From Labia minor (Eukaryota > Arthropoda > Insecta > Dermaptera > Spongiphoridae): a stretch of 64,000 nucleotides of DNA. The notes under the pieces were generated by a model. The model was not told the origin of the DNA. It worked only from the letters and a program-made list of their open reading frames with translations, and did no database searches. Location: NCBI GenBank assembly GCA_963082975.1, contig OY720344.1:65872546-65936545 (forward strand). The letters are read 5' to 3'. Positions within the stretch are counted from its first letter, which is position 1; every line of letters begins with the position of its first letter. The position numbers were made by a program, and so were the translations under genes. This document shows, piece by piece, positions 24,446 through 37,009 of this stretch.

Positions 24446-25058
24446 GTTGACCGGTGGCCAGGCGCAGGACCGACCGACGGTTTGAAGTAAATTAATTTCC
24501 AGCTACAGAAACAATTTCAAATAATTTTAATATATCTATTAATGCAATAAAAAACAGATATGGATATAACATAAATATTTTTAATATTATTTTATTTATA
24601 ATATATATAAGTAAGAGCTGGCTGTGACTTCATGAAGGGCTGGGTGACGTTATATAATTTTAAATTAAGAAAAATCTAATAAAGATGATTTTTCTCGAGG
24701 ATATAACCAATACAAAGTGCATGATTTGTGGAGATATGTAATAAAATCTTCTCATGTGAAATTTGGTGTGAAAATAACCCTTCCATTCCTATCGTCGATC
24801 GCTAATACTCCAACTTCCGGTTTCCGGATATACACCAAAAGTTGATCAATTCATCATACTGATGTTTTAAGTAAATATTCCAAATTTCATCAAAGTCCGT
24901 TGAGCTGTTCAAGCTGTACACATCTATACAGACACACAGCGGACGGACGGACAGACATCATGCTAAAAATACTTTTTTTTGTTAAGAAGATATGTAAAAA
25001 TCTCCACATGAGAAATTTGGTGTGAAAACAATACCTCCCTTACTAACGTCGGTCGGTA
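24446..25058 (-). mobile_element. Family Z element, copy Z6
   Basis: 3' end at left (GTTGACCGGTGGCCAGG, hairpin with one change), ACCGACCGACGG, core CAAAGTCCGTTGAGC, a GGAC array (24940-24955), and 5' end AACGTCGGTCGGT at right. Nearly full length at 613 bp. Confidence 0.7.
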
Positions 25059-25084
25059 AAAAATTAAAAGAAATTCATTTTTTC

Positions 25085-25201
25085 CTATCTCGATATTATT
25101 GCGATCACAAAAATTTTCGATGTCGAGATTTTGATGTTTTTATATGTTTTGAAGGTCCCTGAGTCATTTTCACTAAGGTTGAGAAAAATGTCTGTCTCTC
25201 T

Positions 25202-25237
<36 letters not shown>

Positions 25238-25402
25238 TTGTGTATGACGTGATACCATCAACAAAGAGACAAACACGCGCTGGTTTAATACATATTACTT
25301 ATTAATTTTAATTTATAATTTAATTAATAAAATTTAATTTAAATATAATATATGTTAATTAATTCAATTCAAATTCATCAAATAGTAGAGTGGAGACACT
25401 TA
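25085..25402 (+). mobile_element. Family C element, deleted copy C3
   Basis: 5' end CTATCTCGATATTATTGCG, the CACTAAGGTTGAGAAAAATG block and a TG array (25204-25236). It then jumps to the AAACACGCGCTGG segment and the 3' hairpin GAGTGGAGACACT. The core between the microsatellite and the 3' block is deleted. Confidence 0.65.
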
Positions 25403-26263
25403 AAATTTTTTAAAAATATTTTAATAATTAAAAATCTCAAAAATTTTTCCTACATTTATTAATTGAATTTATTTATTTTTTTTTAATTTAATAGGAAGAA
25501 AGGGAAGTATGTAAATCTACTCAGATCGATAAATCTATAAATTACATTGAATGATATTATGTAACGAATTTATTTGTAGTGGAAGGAGAGAGTAAATCTC
25601 TCATTTCACTTTGATCCATTACTATAATTTAGCTGCATTTCCTTCATTAAGAATAAAACCAAATGGATAATGTCGTTTTGGTTAAATCAATGAATTGGAT
25701 ACAAAATATTATATTATATTACATAAGTTTACCAGATAAGTAGATGATTATTTTTTCTTCATGTCTAATAATAGTATTATTAATATTACAAGGTATAGTT
25801 ATTATAGTAATATGCATGCATTTGTTTATAATTGTTTGAAAGAGATAAATGCATTTACATGGAAAAGTTATTAAATAAAATTATGAAAATGCGTTTTCGT
25901 TAGATACCGATTTACAGAGATCAATATGTATCTCTTTAAATAATAACAGAAAATTTAATTTAAATTTAGTAATCTTAGCTCGTATAATATTACAAGATAA
26001 ATGAAGCTAACGATAAAATGAATTGCTAAATATATTGAAAAGATTATTATAGCTATTTAAAGTGTTCATTTTTATCCATATTTTATGAATTTATTTATGT
26101 ACATATTATAAATATTAAATTTTATTTAAAACATTTACTTTCATTTTAAAGTATGTGTAATTGAAATTATAGGTTTATTCAATATCACCCTTATTTAATT
26201 ATTTATTTGATTTGGATAGTTGCAAGATATTTGTTTTTATAAAATTAATCGTATATATAAAAA
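25403..26263. other. AT-rich intergenic tract
   Basis: No gene. A slightly richer patch at 25570-25700 contains no open frame of note. Confidence 0.45.
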
Positions 26264-26594
26264 TCCTAATAATAAAGTTTTTATACAAAGGTTTCACCTA
26301 CCCACCGAGACAAACAAAATGAGACATTCCCCATCAAAATCGGTTCAGTAGTTAGGCCTGTCAATGTTGAAGATGACGAAGGACATGGTAAAAGTTGAAA
26401 AAAATGCCATTTTTAAAATTGAATATCTCTGGTTGTAATGAATCAAAATTAATGATTTTTTTTTTGTTTTTGTCTGGTGGTCGACCCCTATAAGACCTAA
26501 AAAAATTAGGCCTACAGGTGCCACCGTTTTTGTGCTGTGAGGGGGTGAATATGTTTTTTTACTTGGCGAGGCGGAGCGCTGCCAGCGCTCCTAG
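26264..26594 (+). mobile_element. Non-autonomous canonical Helitron
   Basis: Starts TCCTAATAATAAAG after an A, consistent with the 5' TC of Helitrons. It ends with an 8-bp-stem hairpin (GGAGCGCT-gcc-AGCGCTCC) whose last bases run into CTAG, the CTRR terminus. No coding sequence. Inside is CATCAAAATCGGTTCAGTAG (26332-26351), nearly the same as the family Z core. The base after CTAG is A rather than the expected T, so the 3' edge could be off by a few bases. Confidence 0.6.
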
Positions 26595-26734
26595 ATAATG
26601 GATTTTGTCTGAATATTGTTCAAAATTTAGAAATGTTTGCATTTTTTCACGTTTCATGGTCTTGAAAATCCAAAAGTGACTATAGATAGATTTTCATGTC
26701 TGTATGTATTTATGTTAGGAAAATTGTGACGTTA

Positions 26735-27085
26735 TAGACCATGATTCCCAAAGTGGGCGCTGGAGCGATCCAAGGGGGGCCACAGGTGCATTTAGGGAAA
26801 ATTACTTGTATATTACTTTTATATTCTGAGATCAATAAATAGATACATAAATTCAATGTTTCGAATTTACACCTTTATTTATAATATTTTGGAAATAGAT
26901 ACATTTATCTTTCTGTTTAATTGTTATTAAAATTAAAAAAGTTAATTTCCAAGGGGGCACTGAGTAAATTATTTTCTGGAATGCGCTTTAATAAATTAAT
27001 AAATTATAAATAAATTAAATTTAAATTATTATTTTCTGGAATGCGCTTGGCCAAATAAGTATGGGAACATAATTGGGTGGACGAA
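26735..27085. mobile_element. hAT-like MITE
   Basis: Left end ATTCCCAAAGTGGGCGCTG. The right end, read on the minus strand, is GTTCCCATACTTATTTGGCC. Both follow the CAGNGTTCCCAAA pattern of hAT ends. The inside is AT-rich and includes a duplicated TTATTTTCTGGAATGCGCTT near 26970 and 27030. No transposase. Confidence 0.55.
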
Positions 27086-27273
27086 CCAACTACTATGAAA
27101 TTACATCACAATATTCTTATTTACCTCTATATGAATATAGGCAAACATACGTATTTATCAATACATAATCAATAACAGCAGAAATTAATATCTTTAATTT
27201 ATATTATGCTCCATATTCATTCAGAGCCACCACGGGGTTTTTGAGAATATCCAAACACGACAATGAAAAAAAA

Positions 27274-27817
27274 TCTCAAGTGTCTCTACTCGAGTATCTC
27301 GCAAATTTGTTTTGGGTTAATTAACATATATTATATTTAAATTAAATTTAATTAAAAAATTAAATTATAAATTAAGTATAATTGAAATGGATTAATTAAC
27401 ATATATTTAATTTAAATTTAAAACCTTCACTTTTAAGTGAAAATTTAAAAAATTAATTCCGGTACTCTCAGCGATTCAATCAAGCTGAAATTCTATATAT
27501 AGCAGTTTTATATAATTTTTAATCATGTGAAAAATTATCAAACTTATATCTTTATTTTTGTGGTCAATTTAGAGGAAAAAAATGAAAACGGGGTAGGTAA
27601 TGGTCCTCTTCTGGATGAGCTACATTTCTCAAAAGTTGATAGAAAACTACGAATTTTGAATAATGCCCGTGTACCAAATTTCATTATTCTAGCTCAAACT
27701 GTTTTTGCATAAACTTGTCTACATACATACATACCCAGAGACCTTCAAAACGTATAAAAACAAAAATCTCGACATCGAAAATTTTCGTGAATGCAATACT
27801 ATTTCTGGCGAGATAGT
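27274..27817 (-). mobile_element. Family C element, copy C4
   Basis: 3' end at left (CTCAAGTGTCTCTACTCGAG, a worn hairpin), TATCTCGCAAATTTG repeat, GATTCAATCAAGCTGAAATTC, the core ACCAAATTTCATTATTCTAG, a short TACATACATAC array, and 5' end CTGGCGAGATAGT. Confidence 0.7.
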
Positions 27818-28408
27818 AACTATAAATTCCCACTAATTATATTTCTTCTTTTCTATTTAAAGTGAAGGGTATTATCTTTCTTTTTGTTTTTAGTTTCATT
27901 ACTCAATTCTTAATTATTACAATATTTTAATAAAGTGCAAGATGATTATATAAAAATTAAAAATTGATCAAATAAAATATTTTTTAGATAAACGATATAA
28001 GGAGTACTTTGAATTTTTTTATCTTTTTAAAGTTGTGTAAATTTTTTAAATTTATTTTAAATCCAAATGATTACCAACAATACAATTATTAAAAATTTTT
28101 TTTCTTTATTAAGATTACTAAATTCTTTTTTGTGATGTAATAGTAGTAATAAATAATATTAAATTATATATAAATTTAAAAATTAGAATATTTGAATTTG
28201 TTTAAATTTTGCAATCAATCATATGTACAAAAATAGAAAATTTTGAAAATCAATTATTACTATAAATTCAGAAATATGAGTTCAATTAAAATACTTTAAA
28301 ATTTGAATATTAAATTATAATATTCAAATATAAGTATTATTTGACAATATCAGTGTTTGACTCCAATATTTTTAATTTTAATAATTTTTTATCTATAAGT
28401 AAAATAAG

Positions 28409-28860
28409 CTGGAGTGTCCCCACTCGACTATCTCGCAATTTGAATTGGATTAAATAACATAATATATTATATTTAAATTAAATTTAATTAATTATAAATT
28501 ATAAATAATAAATATTAAACCAGCGCAAATTTGGCTTTTTATTGATGGCACCATGGCACGTGTTGGCGCGTGAGATTTGCAGTGTTAAAAAATTAATTCT
28601 GGTACTTTCAGCGATTCAATCAAGCTGAAATTCTATATATAGCTGTTTTATACAATTATTAATCTTGTGAAAAATTATCAAACATATATCTTTATTTTTA
28701 CGGTCACTTTAGAGGAAAAAAAATCAAAACGTTGTAAGTAATGACCCTCTTCCGGTTGAGCTACATTTCTCAAAAGTTGATAGAAAACTATGAATTTTGA
28801 ATAATGTCCATGTACCAAATTGCATCATTCTGACTCAAACCGTTTTTGCGTAATCTTGTC

Positions 28861-28902
<42 letters not shown>

Positions 28903-29013
28903 TTTTTCTCAACCTTAGTGAAAATGATTCAGGAACCTTCAAAACGTATAAAAACATCAAAATCTCAACATCGAAAATTTTCGTGATCGCAATACTATCT
29001 CTGGCGAGATAGT
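28409..29013 (-). mobile_element. Family C element, full-length copy C5
   Basis: Best reference copy. The 3' hairpin (CTGGAGTGTCCCCACTC) is followed by the repeat ACTATCTCGCAATTTG. Then come AACCAGCGCAAATTTGGC, TTGGCGCGTGAGATTTGC, the core ACCAAATTGCATCATTCTG, an AC array (28868-28899) and TTCTCAACCTTAGTGAAAA. The 5' end is a foldback, CTATCTC-tgg-CGAGATAG. About 605 bp with no coding sequence. Confidence 0.75.
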
Positions 29014-29214
29014 AAAAACAAGTGGAACTACTCAGTTCGACTCAAATAAATATTATATCAAATTACGTAAATATACAAACATTTTAGATTAAAGTTTTAA
29101 GATTTATTTATTTATTTATTTATTTGCAAAACATTTTTTTACATAAAAAGAAAGATGTTATAAATTGTGTCACGTATGAATTACATATAATAAATCGTGT
29201 ACAACGAAATGATG

Positions 29215-29670
29215 AAGTTGATAAACGAGAGTGCATTCTGGCTTAACGAAAATGAATGTGTTGTTATTCAAGTGGTAATCGTAGTGCATCATTCTTAACC
29301 CCTTCGCTATTCTTCCAAGGAGAACGACTGTACGTGATTCTCAAAGAAGGATGTTGGTTGCTTATTAGTTGCGTATTTGCGGAGCTTAGGCCCGTGGGCA
29401 CCGCCGTGATGTATGGCTTGGGACTTGGCTCCGGCAACCGCCCCGGACCAATGCAGCTGGGATTGGGGCAGGTCAGGATTAGACACTGGGCCAGCCAGCA
29501 CACCAAGACAGGAGCTCCGCTTGGGAAGGCTTTCCCCAAAGAAAACAAAGAATTTCACAGGAAAACAAAAAAAAAAAAAAGTTATATTAGAACATGCAAG
29601 GCAAAAGAGGGGGAGAGAGGGAAGAAGTGTCGAGCTCATCGCAAATCACAAGCGAAATTTGTCACTATTA
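29215..29670. other. GC-rich unique island
   Basis: Richer sequence from 29230 to about 29560 (GGCACCGCCGTGATGTATGG, CGGCAACCGCCCCGGACC). It is open in three overlapping frames on both strands (94-155 codons), as expected by chance when stop codons are rare. None matches a family I recognise. A TTTA array (29103-29124) lies just upstream. Candidate promoter or non-coding exon. Confidence 0.3.
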
Positions 29671-30570
29671 ATAATCATAAAGATAAACTTTTGAAGATGA
29701 TTACTATTATTATCTATTTATAAAATTATCAGCTTGTAATTAAAGATGAAATAATAAAAAAATTGTAACTTAGAAAAATGTGTAATTCAAAGTATATATT
29801 TTATTTAATTAAATATATTTACCACATATATAAAATTTATTTTTTCTTACAATTAGTGAAAATCATTGTAATTTTTATATCCAAATTTATCCGTTTATTT
29901 AGCTTTTATTAGAAAGAATAAAATTTTATAATTAAGAAAGAGACACAATGAGATTGGGAAAACAAATCATGAGTTTAGATGAAAATTTAGTTGAAATTGA
30001 TAATTAAATTTATTTATTATATTATAAAAATTTTATATTAATATTTCAAAGAGATTTTTTGTAAGAGTGAGTCTTCAAGCCTTAAGATACAAATATGTAT
30101 ATATATGTAGTTATTTATAAAGTTACCAATCATTCAGTATACTAAAAATATTTTAAAAAAATTATTTCAACTTTTTTAAATAAATTAATTTAATAAAATA
30201 TCTTATATTATTAACCTAGATTTGTCACTAAAGGTAAAACTTTCTTAAAATTAATCAAAAAATTTAACGATTAAAACAAGTTATGAAATAAGATACTTTA
30301 AGAGGATGATATCTCTATATATATATTTCTTATATTACCTTAAAGTAAGAACAAATTAATATAATTAATAATCATTTAGATATAAAGCTTATCTTTTCTT
30401 AATCTACATTTTATTCCTCATTGATATTAAGAACTTAGTTTAGTTGTTTTTCTTAAAGATAATTGTTTCAAATTGAATGGATTTTAATTCTATTTAATTT
30501 GATATGTCTTTACTATTTCATGAAAGACAAATGAGTTTTTAAATTTATATACTGATTGTACTATTTTTGT
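29671..30570. other. AT-rich intergenic tract
   Basis: No gene or repeat end recognised. Confidence 0.5.
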
Positions 30571-30870
30571 TATCTCGCCAGAAATAGTATTGCGATCACG
30601 AAAATTTTCGATGTCGAGATTTTGATGTTATTATACGTTTTGAAAGTCCCTAAATCATTTTCTTTAAGGTTGAGAAAAATGTCTGTGTGTGGGTGTATGT
30701 ATATAGACAATATTAAGCAAAAACCGTTTTAGCTAGAATAATGAAATTTGGTTATTATTCAAAATCCGTAGTTTTCTATCAACTTTTGAGAAATGTAGCT
30801 CATTCGGAAGAGGAACATTATCTACCATGTTTTCATTTTTTCCCTCTAAACTGTCCATAAAAATAAAGAT

Positions 30871-31326
30871 TTATGTTTGATAGTTTTTCACATGATTAAA
30901 AATTGTATAAAACTGCATTCCAAAAGAAACCGAACTTTTTAAAAAAACAAAAAAAAAACAATGTACATTTTGGAACAAATCATTTTTATTAATCAATGTT
31001 TTCCCCTTCTGCATCGAGATACACAAATTTGCACGCTCCAACAAGCTGTCAAACGACTTCTCCATGTCCTTTATTGGAATGGTCGTCGCCTTCTCAATGG
31101 CTTCAATCGATGCGTGCCACTTTGCTTTCATCGACAAATGCAGTTTAGGGAACAGATAGATGTCGCACGGAGCCAGATCTGGTGAATAGGGCGAATGATG
31201 CAAAGGAATAATGTGATTTTTGACCAAAAATTCAAAGTCGCGAACGATGTGCTGGCGCATTATCGTGCAAAATTTCTCGATATTCTGGCCGAATACGACG
31301 AATTCTTGCCAGCAAACAGATGGCAT
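30871..31326 (-). pseudogene. Mariner transposase C-terminal fragment
   Basis: Within the open frame, MRQHIVRDFEFLVKNH, then YSPDLAPCDIYLFPKL, then IEKATT...FDSLLERANLC, follows the order seen in mariner transposases after the second catalytic aspartate. The D in LAPCD is the third aspartate of DD34D. The DNA-binding half and the first catalytic aspartate are missing, and the frame runs past the true stop into host sequence, so it is not functional. Confidence 0.75.
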
Positions 31327-31376
31327 TAGTGGTACTATTTTTTTTTAAAGTTCGGTTTCTTTTAGAATGGAGGGTG
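30917..31376 (-). mobile_element. Mariner deletion derivative inside C6
   Basis: Right end (minus strand) is ACACCCTCCATTCTAAAAG beside a TA. The left end has ATTCCAAAAGAAACCGAAC but lacks the outer 10 bp. About 460 bp, with only the C-terminal transposase coding region on the minus strand. The sequence differs from the mariners at 5858 and 11596, so it is a separate lineage. Confidence 0.75.
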
Positions 31377-31624
31377 TATAGAATTTTAGCTTGATTGAAT
31401 TGCTGAAAGTACCGGAATTAATTTTTTAACACTGCAAATCACGCGCCAGAACGTGACGTGGTGCCATCAACAAAATGCCATCAACAAAAAGCCAAAGACG
31501 CACTGGTTTAATAAATATTATTCATTAATTTTAATTTATAATTAATTAAATTTAATTTAAATATAATAGATGTGTTAATTAATCCAGTTCAAATTTGCGA
31601 GATAGTCGAGTGGAGACACTCCAG

Positions 31625-33726
31625 ATTTTTTTAAATATATTATTGTTCCTCGCGGTTTAAATATAATATATTAATGTGATATTCTATTACAATAAATATT
31701 ACATTATTTTTTTTGGAACTTCGTGAAGCTTCTTTCTCAAGGTCTCTATTTCAGTAATCTCCCACTGAACTAAGCAGTTAATATTATTTGTATTATATCT
31801 ATATAAGATATTTGGGGAGGGAAAGAGAGTGTATTATAGGAAGAGAAAAGGTAAGAGGTTGTAAAAAGCGGAGGTGGAATAAAATCTATAATAAAACAAC
31901 ACAGAAATAAATCCTAAATGATGAATGACATAAATTTACATTTCTAAAAATATTTATATGAAAATATACTGATAAAATTGAATTATTAAATACATTTAGT
32001 TATGATAAATATATTCAAATAATAACGTTTATTTATAGATGACTCTATATGAGTATTTTATTATATTATTTATTATTTGATTCACAATATTATTTTAAAA
32101 GTCGCCCACATATTTGTCGTTGTGTATATTTTGATTCGGTTCATTGGTGCACACGTCATTCTTTTACTAACCAAAGAGAATGGATGCAATAGGTAAATTT
32201 TTTAAAATAAATATGTTTCGAATTTATTTATAATAGAAAGGGTGAAAAGGTGAGTTCTTTATATGAAAAAGATGGAAAGAGAAGCTTTTTAAAAAAATAT
32301 ATTTTTTAATGGAATGGCCATACAATATTTATACCTATATAGTTATAATTTATTTGTATTCAAAGAATACACATAAAAAGGATCTATTAAATGGGTTAAA
32401 AATTATTTTTATTAAAGCAAAATCTATTAATACACTGATTTAAAATCTTATTACAATTTAGCTACAAAACGATAAATTATTTTTAATATTTATTGCAATT
32501 GTTATTATCATAGATAATAAAGCTGACCAAAAAAGTAACGTATTTAAAATAGTAAAACGTAATTTCATGTTTCCCTTTGTTGTTTTTTTAATATATAAAA
32601 ATAAAATCTATATGTCTAGGTAGGACATTAAATAATGAATTTAGTTTTTCTATATTTCAATGTCTTCCTGTTAGGGTGATTGTTATTTAACCCCTTTTTA
32701 CGACAAACATGAGATATCGTGTCGGCAGTTTCTATTAACACGTCCCAGAGGGAAGGGAGAGTGAAAGTGGTTTAATTATGAGTTTAATTAAACCCTTGTT
32801 TTGGAAAAAAAATATTGAAAGAACACCGATTGATAAAATTAATTTTTTAAGAGATAAAAAATAATCATTTGAGAGAAAATTAACATTTTGCGCATCGAAA
32901 AGTTAATCCTTATAATAATAATTATAATAATATCGTGATTAAAATAAATATTTGTTTATATTAGTCCTATGTAATTAATTATATCTTAATCAACTAATTT
33001 TGGGCTGTTGACGAATTGTTTGTCATTTATTTACATCATTTCATAAAATTAGTTTTACTTAAATGAATTAAAACTCTGACTCATAAATGTAATGTAACGC
33101 CCCCTCTCTTTTTCTTCTAATGAATAGATTTAATGAAATAATATTGTATAATTTTTTGTTCTATTTCATTTCCTAGTGGAAATTCATATTAATTAGATAT
33201 GTAACAAAAATGTAGTCATTTTTTCAAAGATAACGACACTTTCACTTAATTAATCGACTTGCAAGGTAATTGTACTTTTTGGAATTATGCCAATGAAGTG
33301 TACCATGTTAGAATGAAATTCGAACAAAAGAATATGATACCTTTTTAAATAAATGAATTTATGATGGCTTGACTGTTATCACAAGCTATGCGAATTTTCC
33401 AGAAGATTTAGATAATATTGCAATTTAAAATAAATTAAGGATGTATATTTGCACGAGATAAAATCTTAAACTAGAGAACTAAAAAAATATGCATGATAGA
33501 CAAAGATAGAAAAGTGATTATAAACACTGATTGATGTGATTTTTATAAATAAATGCAGACCATTAAAATTATTTTGAAATCCAATGTTATGAATTATTTT
33601 TAATAATGATTTCTTATTAAAATAAATTTCAAAATGGAAGATAGCGAAGAGAGCAATTTTTAATATATCTATAAATTTATAAAAAAAAATAATTATTTAA
33701 ATAGGTTTTATGAAAAGCTGAATGGG
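31625..33726. other. AT-rich tract with small richer patches
   Basis: No gene. Patches at 32105-32180 (TTGGTGCACACGTCATTC) and 32690-32775 (GTGTCGGCAGTTTC, ACGTCCCAGAGGGAAGG) are unique in the window and may be conserved non-coding sequence. This cannot be tested here. Confidence 0.35.
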
Positions 33727-34190
33727 TAATTATTCAAGTAAACGCATTTTCGTGGATTTGGATAATACTTTACCAGTGGGTTCCTTTTGCGATTCCAAAT
33801 AAACTTTCTTATGAAATTTTTTCGGGCCTCTTCTAGTTTACGAGATAAAAATTATTAAAATTTGCATATAAATCTATTGATATTCTATTCAGCTATCTTT
33901 TTTTATCCGTTTGACTACCAAAGAATGCACTAATTTTCGGTTTTTTATAAGTTCGGTTTGGATTTATGACAATTGAAAAATTAATTAAATAATTTTCCTA
34001 TATCCAAACCGAACTTATAAAAATCGAAAATTAGTGAATAAGGGAATAATTAGTGAATTAGTCAATAAGACATTACTTGATGGCACATTTCGATGTTCTT
34101 AACTAACCTGTCAAACTTAAAAAATCTTTATTTTAATAATTTTTATCTCGTAAACTAGAAGAAGCCCGAAAAAATTTATAATTACCACTG
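33727..34190. mobile_element. Foldback MITE family X, copy X5
   Basis: Left arm TAATTATTCAAGTAAACGC and TTTCGTGGATTTGGATAATA, as in X4. A central inverted pair (TATAAGTTCGGTTTGGAT against ATCCAAACCGAACTTATA), then the right-arm markers CTCGTAAACTAGAAG. The outer 50 bp or so of the right arm is missing. Confidence 0.65.
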
Positions 34191-37009
34191 TATGAAACAA
34201 AAAAAAAAAAATGTTTCATGAATTACATAAAAAAGAATAGATAATTTATATCATTTATATAAGAACCAGGTAAATAGAATCATTTTTTTGAATGAATAAT
34301 GGATGAATAAGGAAAGTATTTTCTCTTTAATATTATATCTAGTCTTGAGGTAAAATTGTATATTTAATTGTCTTTCAGATCTTAAAAAAGGCATTAAAGA
34401 ATTTTATTAATATATTCAAAAGATGAACACACACACACACATTTTATTATATATATATTCAAATATAATAGAAATGAGAAGGATAAAAGTTACAAGATAT
34501 TTATCATTGAAAATGAAAGGTTTTAAGAAAAATAAACAAAAATAATTCATAAATATTAATTAATAAAGTAAAACTTTAATTAATAGTAACGCTCACCTAG
34601 TCATCTTGGCATCTTTTCTTATACACTCTGCAAAGGTAACTAAATAAAATGTTTTTAACTTATTTTTTTTTTTAATTATCTATTTCTAGTGAATTGGCCT
34701 TATCACAAAAACACCCAAATTGTGCTGACAATATCAATTCACTTTCTACGAATATTTACCGATATTATATTATCTTTTAAAAATATTATTAAATATTAAA
34801 AAATATATTAAATAAAATTTCAACGAATTATATATATATAGAATATAGATAAAAAATATAAAAGAATAATTAGAAGTCTTCTCATCCAAACTAAGTTATA
34901 AATATTTTATTAATATAACTTTTAATTTAATTTAGTATTTGGAATTAAACTTTTAGAATAAATTTATAATAAATAAATAATAATATCTAAGAAATTATTT
35001 ATTTTTTATTAATTAATTTATTGCAGTAATTTTTATTTGAGGTTCATTTTATTTTTTTATTTTTATTTTTTTTTTGTTTTTCTATTAAATATGGAGATGT
35101 AATTTTAAAAAATATATATTTAACACTTTTTAATTATAATTGGAAAAATTGTTCTTTAATTAATTTAAAAATAAGGTATAATATTAGAATACATATAAAA
35201 ATAGAGGGATAAAATTCTTTAGTTTAGTTTAGTTTAAAAAGTATGTTTATTAGCCAAAAATATACAAATATATGTTTTTTTCCCATAACATATAAAAGGG
35301 ATTACATGACTTTTTCTTACAGCTAATTGGTGACTCCAAGGTCGTAATTATCTATACAATGTTTCTTTTTTAATATTACGCTAATAACTATTTTTAATAT
35401 TACCATTTCAAAGTGTAAATTAATTATTTTTTTTTTTCTTTGTCTGGGAAAAGGCTATATAAAATAAAAACCTAGACTATAAGGGATAAAATTCTTATAT
35501 ATGATCTTTTTAACACTAATTAATATATGATTTATTGAATAACGATAAGAGTAGTCCAGAAGGAAGACGTTAAAAATTCTATATTAATTATTAAACTATA
35601 TAACATGTTATATTAATAAAGTAAACTACATTTGTTTTAAATTCTAATAAATGTCTTGAAAATATGAAAAATTTGTGGTAATATTGGAAAAATCTAAAAT
35701 TAATCATTATTATGAATATTATATTTACGTATAATATTTTGAATAAATTGAATAAAGTATAATCATATTTTATATTTTTTCATAATTAAAATTTCTTCCA
35801 TCTTTAAGGAATTTATTTTCACCTTTTTACTTTTTAATATGTCATTTTTATATTTTTTACAATAATCCAATATTTTCAAACTTTCCCTTTGTCTTCTTTG
35901 GTTGAAAAATAAACTTGATTTTTTCTTACAATTTATGAGTTTTTTCTATTCGTTTAACTCTTAAAAATCTTCCATTATTCTTTTTTTCTTTATTAAAATT
36001 GAAAAAAGCACTCCCCTCACATCCATTTTACAAAGACGAAATAGATTTTATTTATTTAACATTTAATAAAGTTGATGAGAATACATTTTTCATTTCAAAG
36101 TGAACGATGCTCCACTCAAGAATAATTTTTTTTTAAAAAAAAATATCACTGCATAAAATTTAAAAAGTGTAACAAACAACCATATGATTGTCTTAAAGTG
36201 AAAATATTCATATAGCTAACCTCTCAAAAACCATTTAAAGTAATGTGAAGCTGAAAGGGAGCGCTAAACTATAATATTTCACTAGGATTTAAAAGTGAAA
36301 TTGGAGATTATTTAACTTAGGATTGTGTAATCAAAAGATAGGATTCTCCGCTTAAAAAAATTATAAATCAATAATATATTTTGAAATTATTGTTGTTTGT
36401 TGTTAACAAATGATCGTTTTTTTCAATAAATGGATAAAAATGGAAATTATATATTCAAATTATATATATGATAATATGAATTATGAAAGAATTAAAAATC
36501 TTTGAATAAATTTAACTCTTTTTAAAAAAGTATTTATTTTAATTTAACTAAACATTCGTTTTATTTATTAATTAAATTAATTAATTTAATAAATAATTAG
36601 TTTAATTTTATTTTATTCTGATAAAAATTCATAAATATGAATATATATAGTAAACTATTACTATACCTGTATAAAATTCGAATATTGAGACTAAATTATT
36701 AAAAAAAAAATATGAAGGTTAAAAGAATCTATAAAATTCACAAATTATTATTATTATTATTATTTGAATTACTGTTTAAATTAATTAATACTCATATAGT
36801 ATCTGAAAAATTCTTTAAAATAAATAAATAATGAGGTTGTGATGTAAGTAAATAAATTATAAAAACTTTTATAATTATTTAAAAAAAAAAAATCAAAACA
36901 TATGATATCCTTATTCATTGAATATCTCCCCATTCAATTGTCTACAATGAAATGTTCTTATAGCTTATTTCTACATGCCTGTTTTTAAATTGATGGGTTT
37001 ATCAATATA
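34191..37009. other. AT-rich tract; possible microexon and retroposon tail
   Basis: Mostly A/T with no gene. On the minus strand CTTTGCAG|31 nt (34597-34627)|GTGAGC looks like a microexon, open in one frame (CIRKDAKMT), family unknown. On the minus strand at 35219-35375, CTTGGAGTCACCAATTAGC leads to AATAAACATAC and a TAAAC-repeat tail, resembling a LINE 3' end. An AC array lies at 34426-34440. Confidence 0.3.

Larger units (their letters stand above)
30571..31624 (+). mobile_element. Family C element with nested mariner, copy C6
   Basis: 5' end TATCTCGCCAGAAATAG at left and 3' hairpin GAGTGGAGACACTCC at right. The core (TGAAATTTGG, ATCAACTTTTGAGAAATG) precedes the nested mariner. The element resumes with AGAATTTTAGCTTGATTG at about 31379. 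Without the insert it is close to C5 in length. Confidence 0.7.

Noticed and set aside
29640..29662. Minus-strand DKFRL, which are the next residues expected after the Rpb8 exon
   Set aside because: A stop codon follows at once, the splice phase does not fit, and later Rpb8 residues are absent; judged a chance match.
29256..29723. 155-codon plus-strand frame and overlapping minus-strand frames
   Set aside because: Open in several frames because the DNA is GC-rich; the 3' part is poly-lysine from an A-run; no family match.
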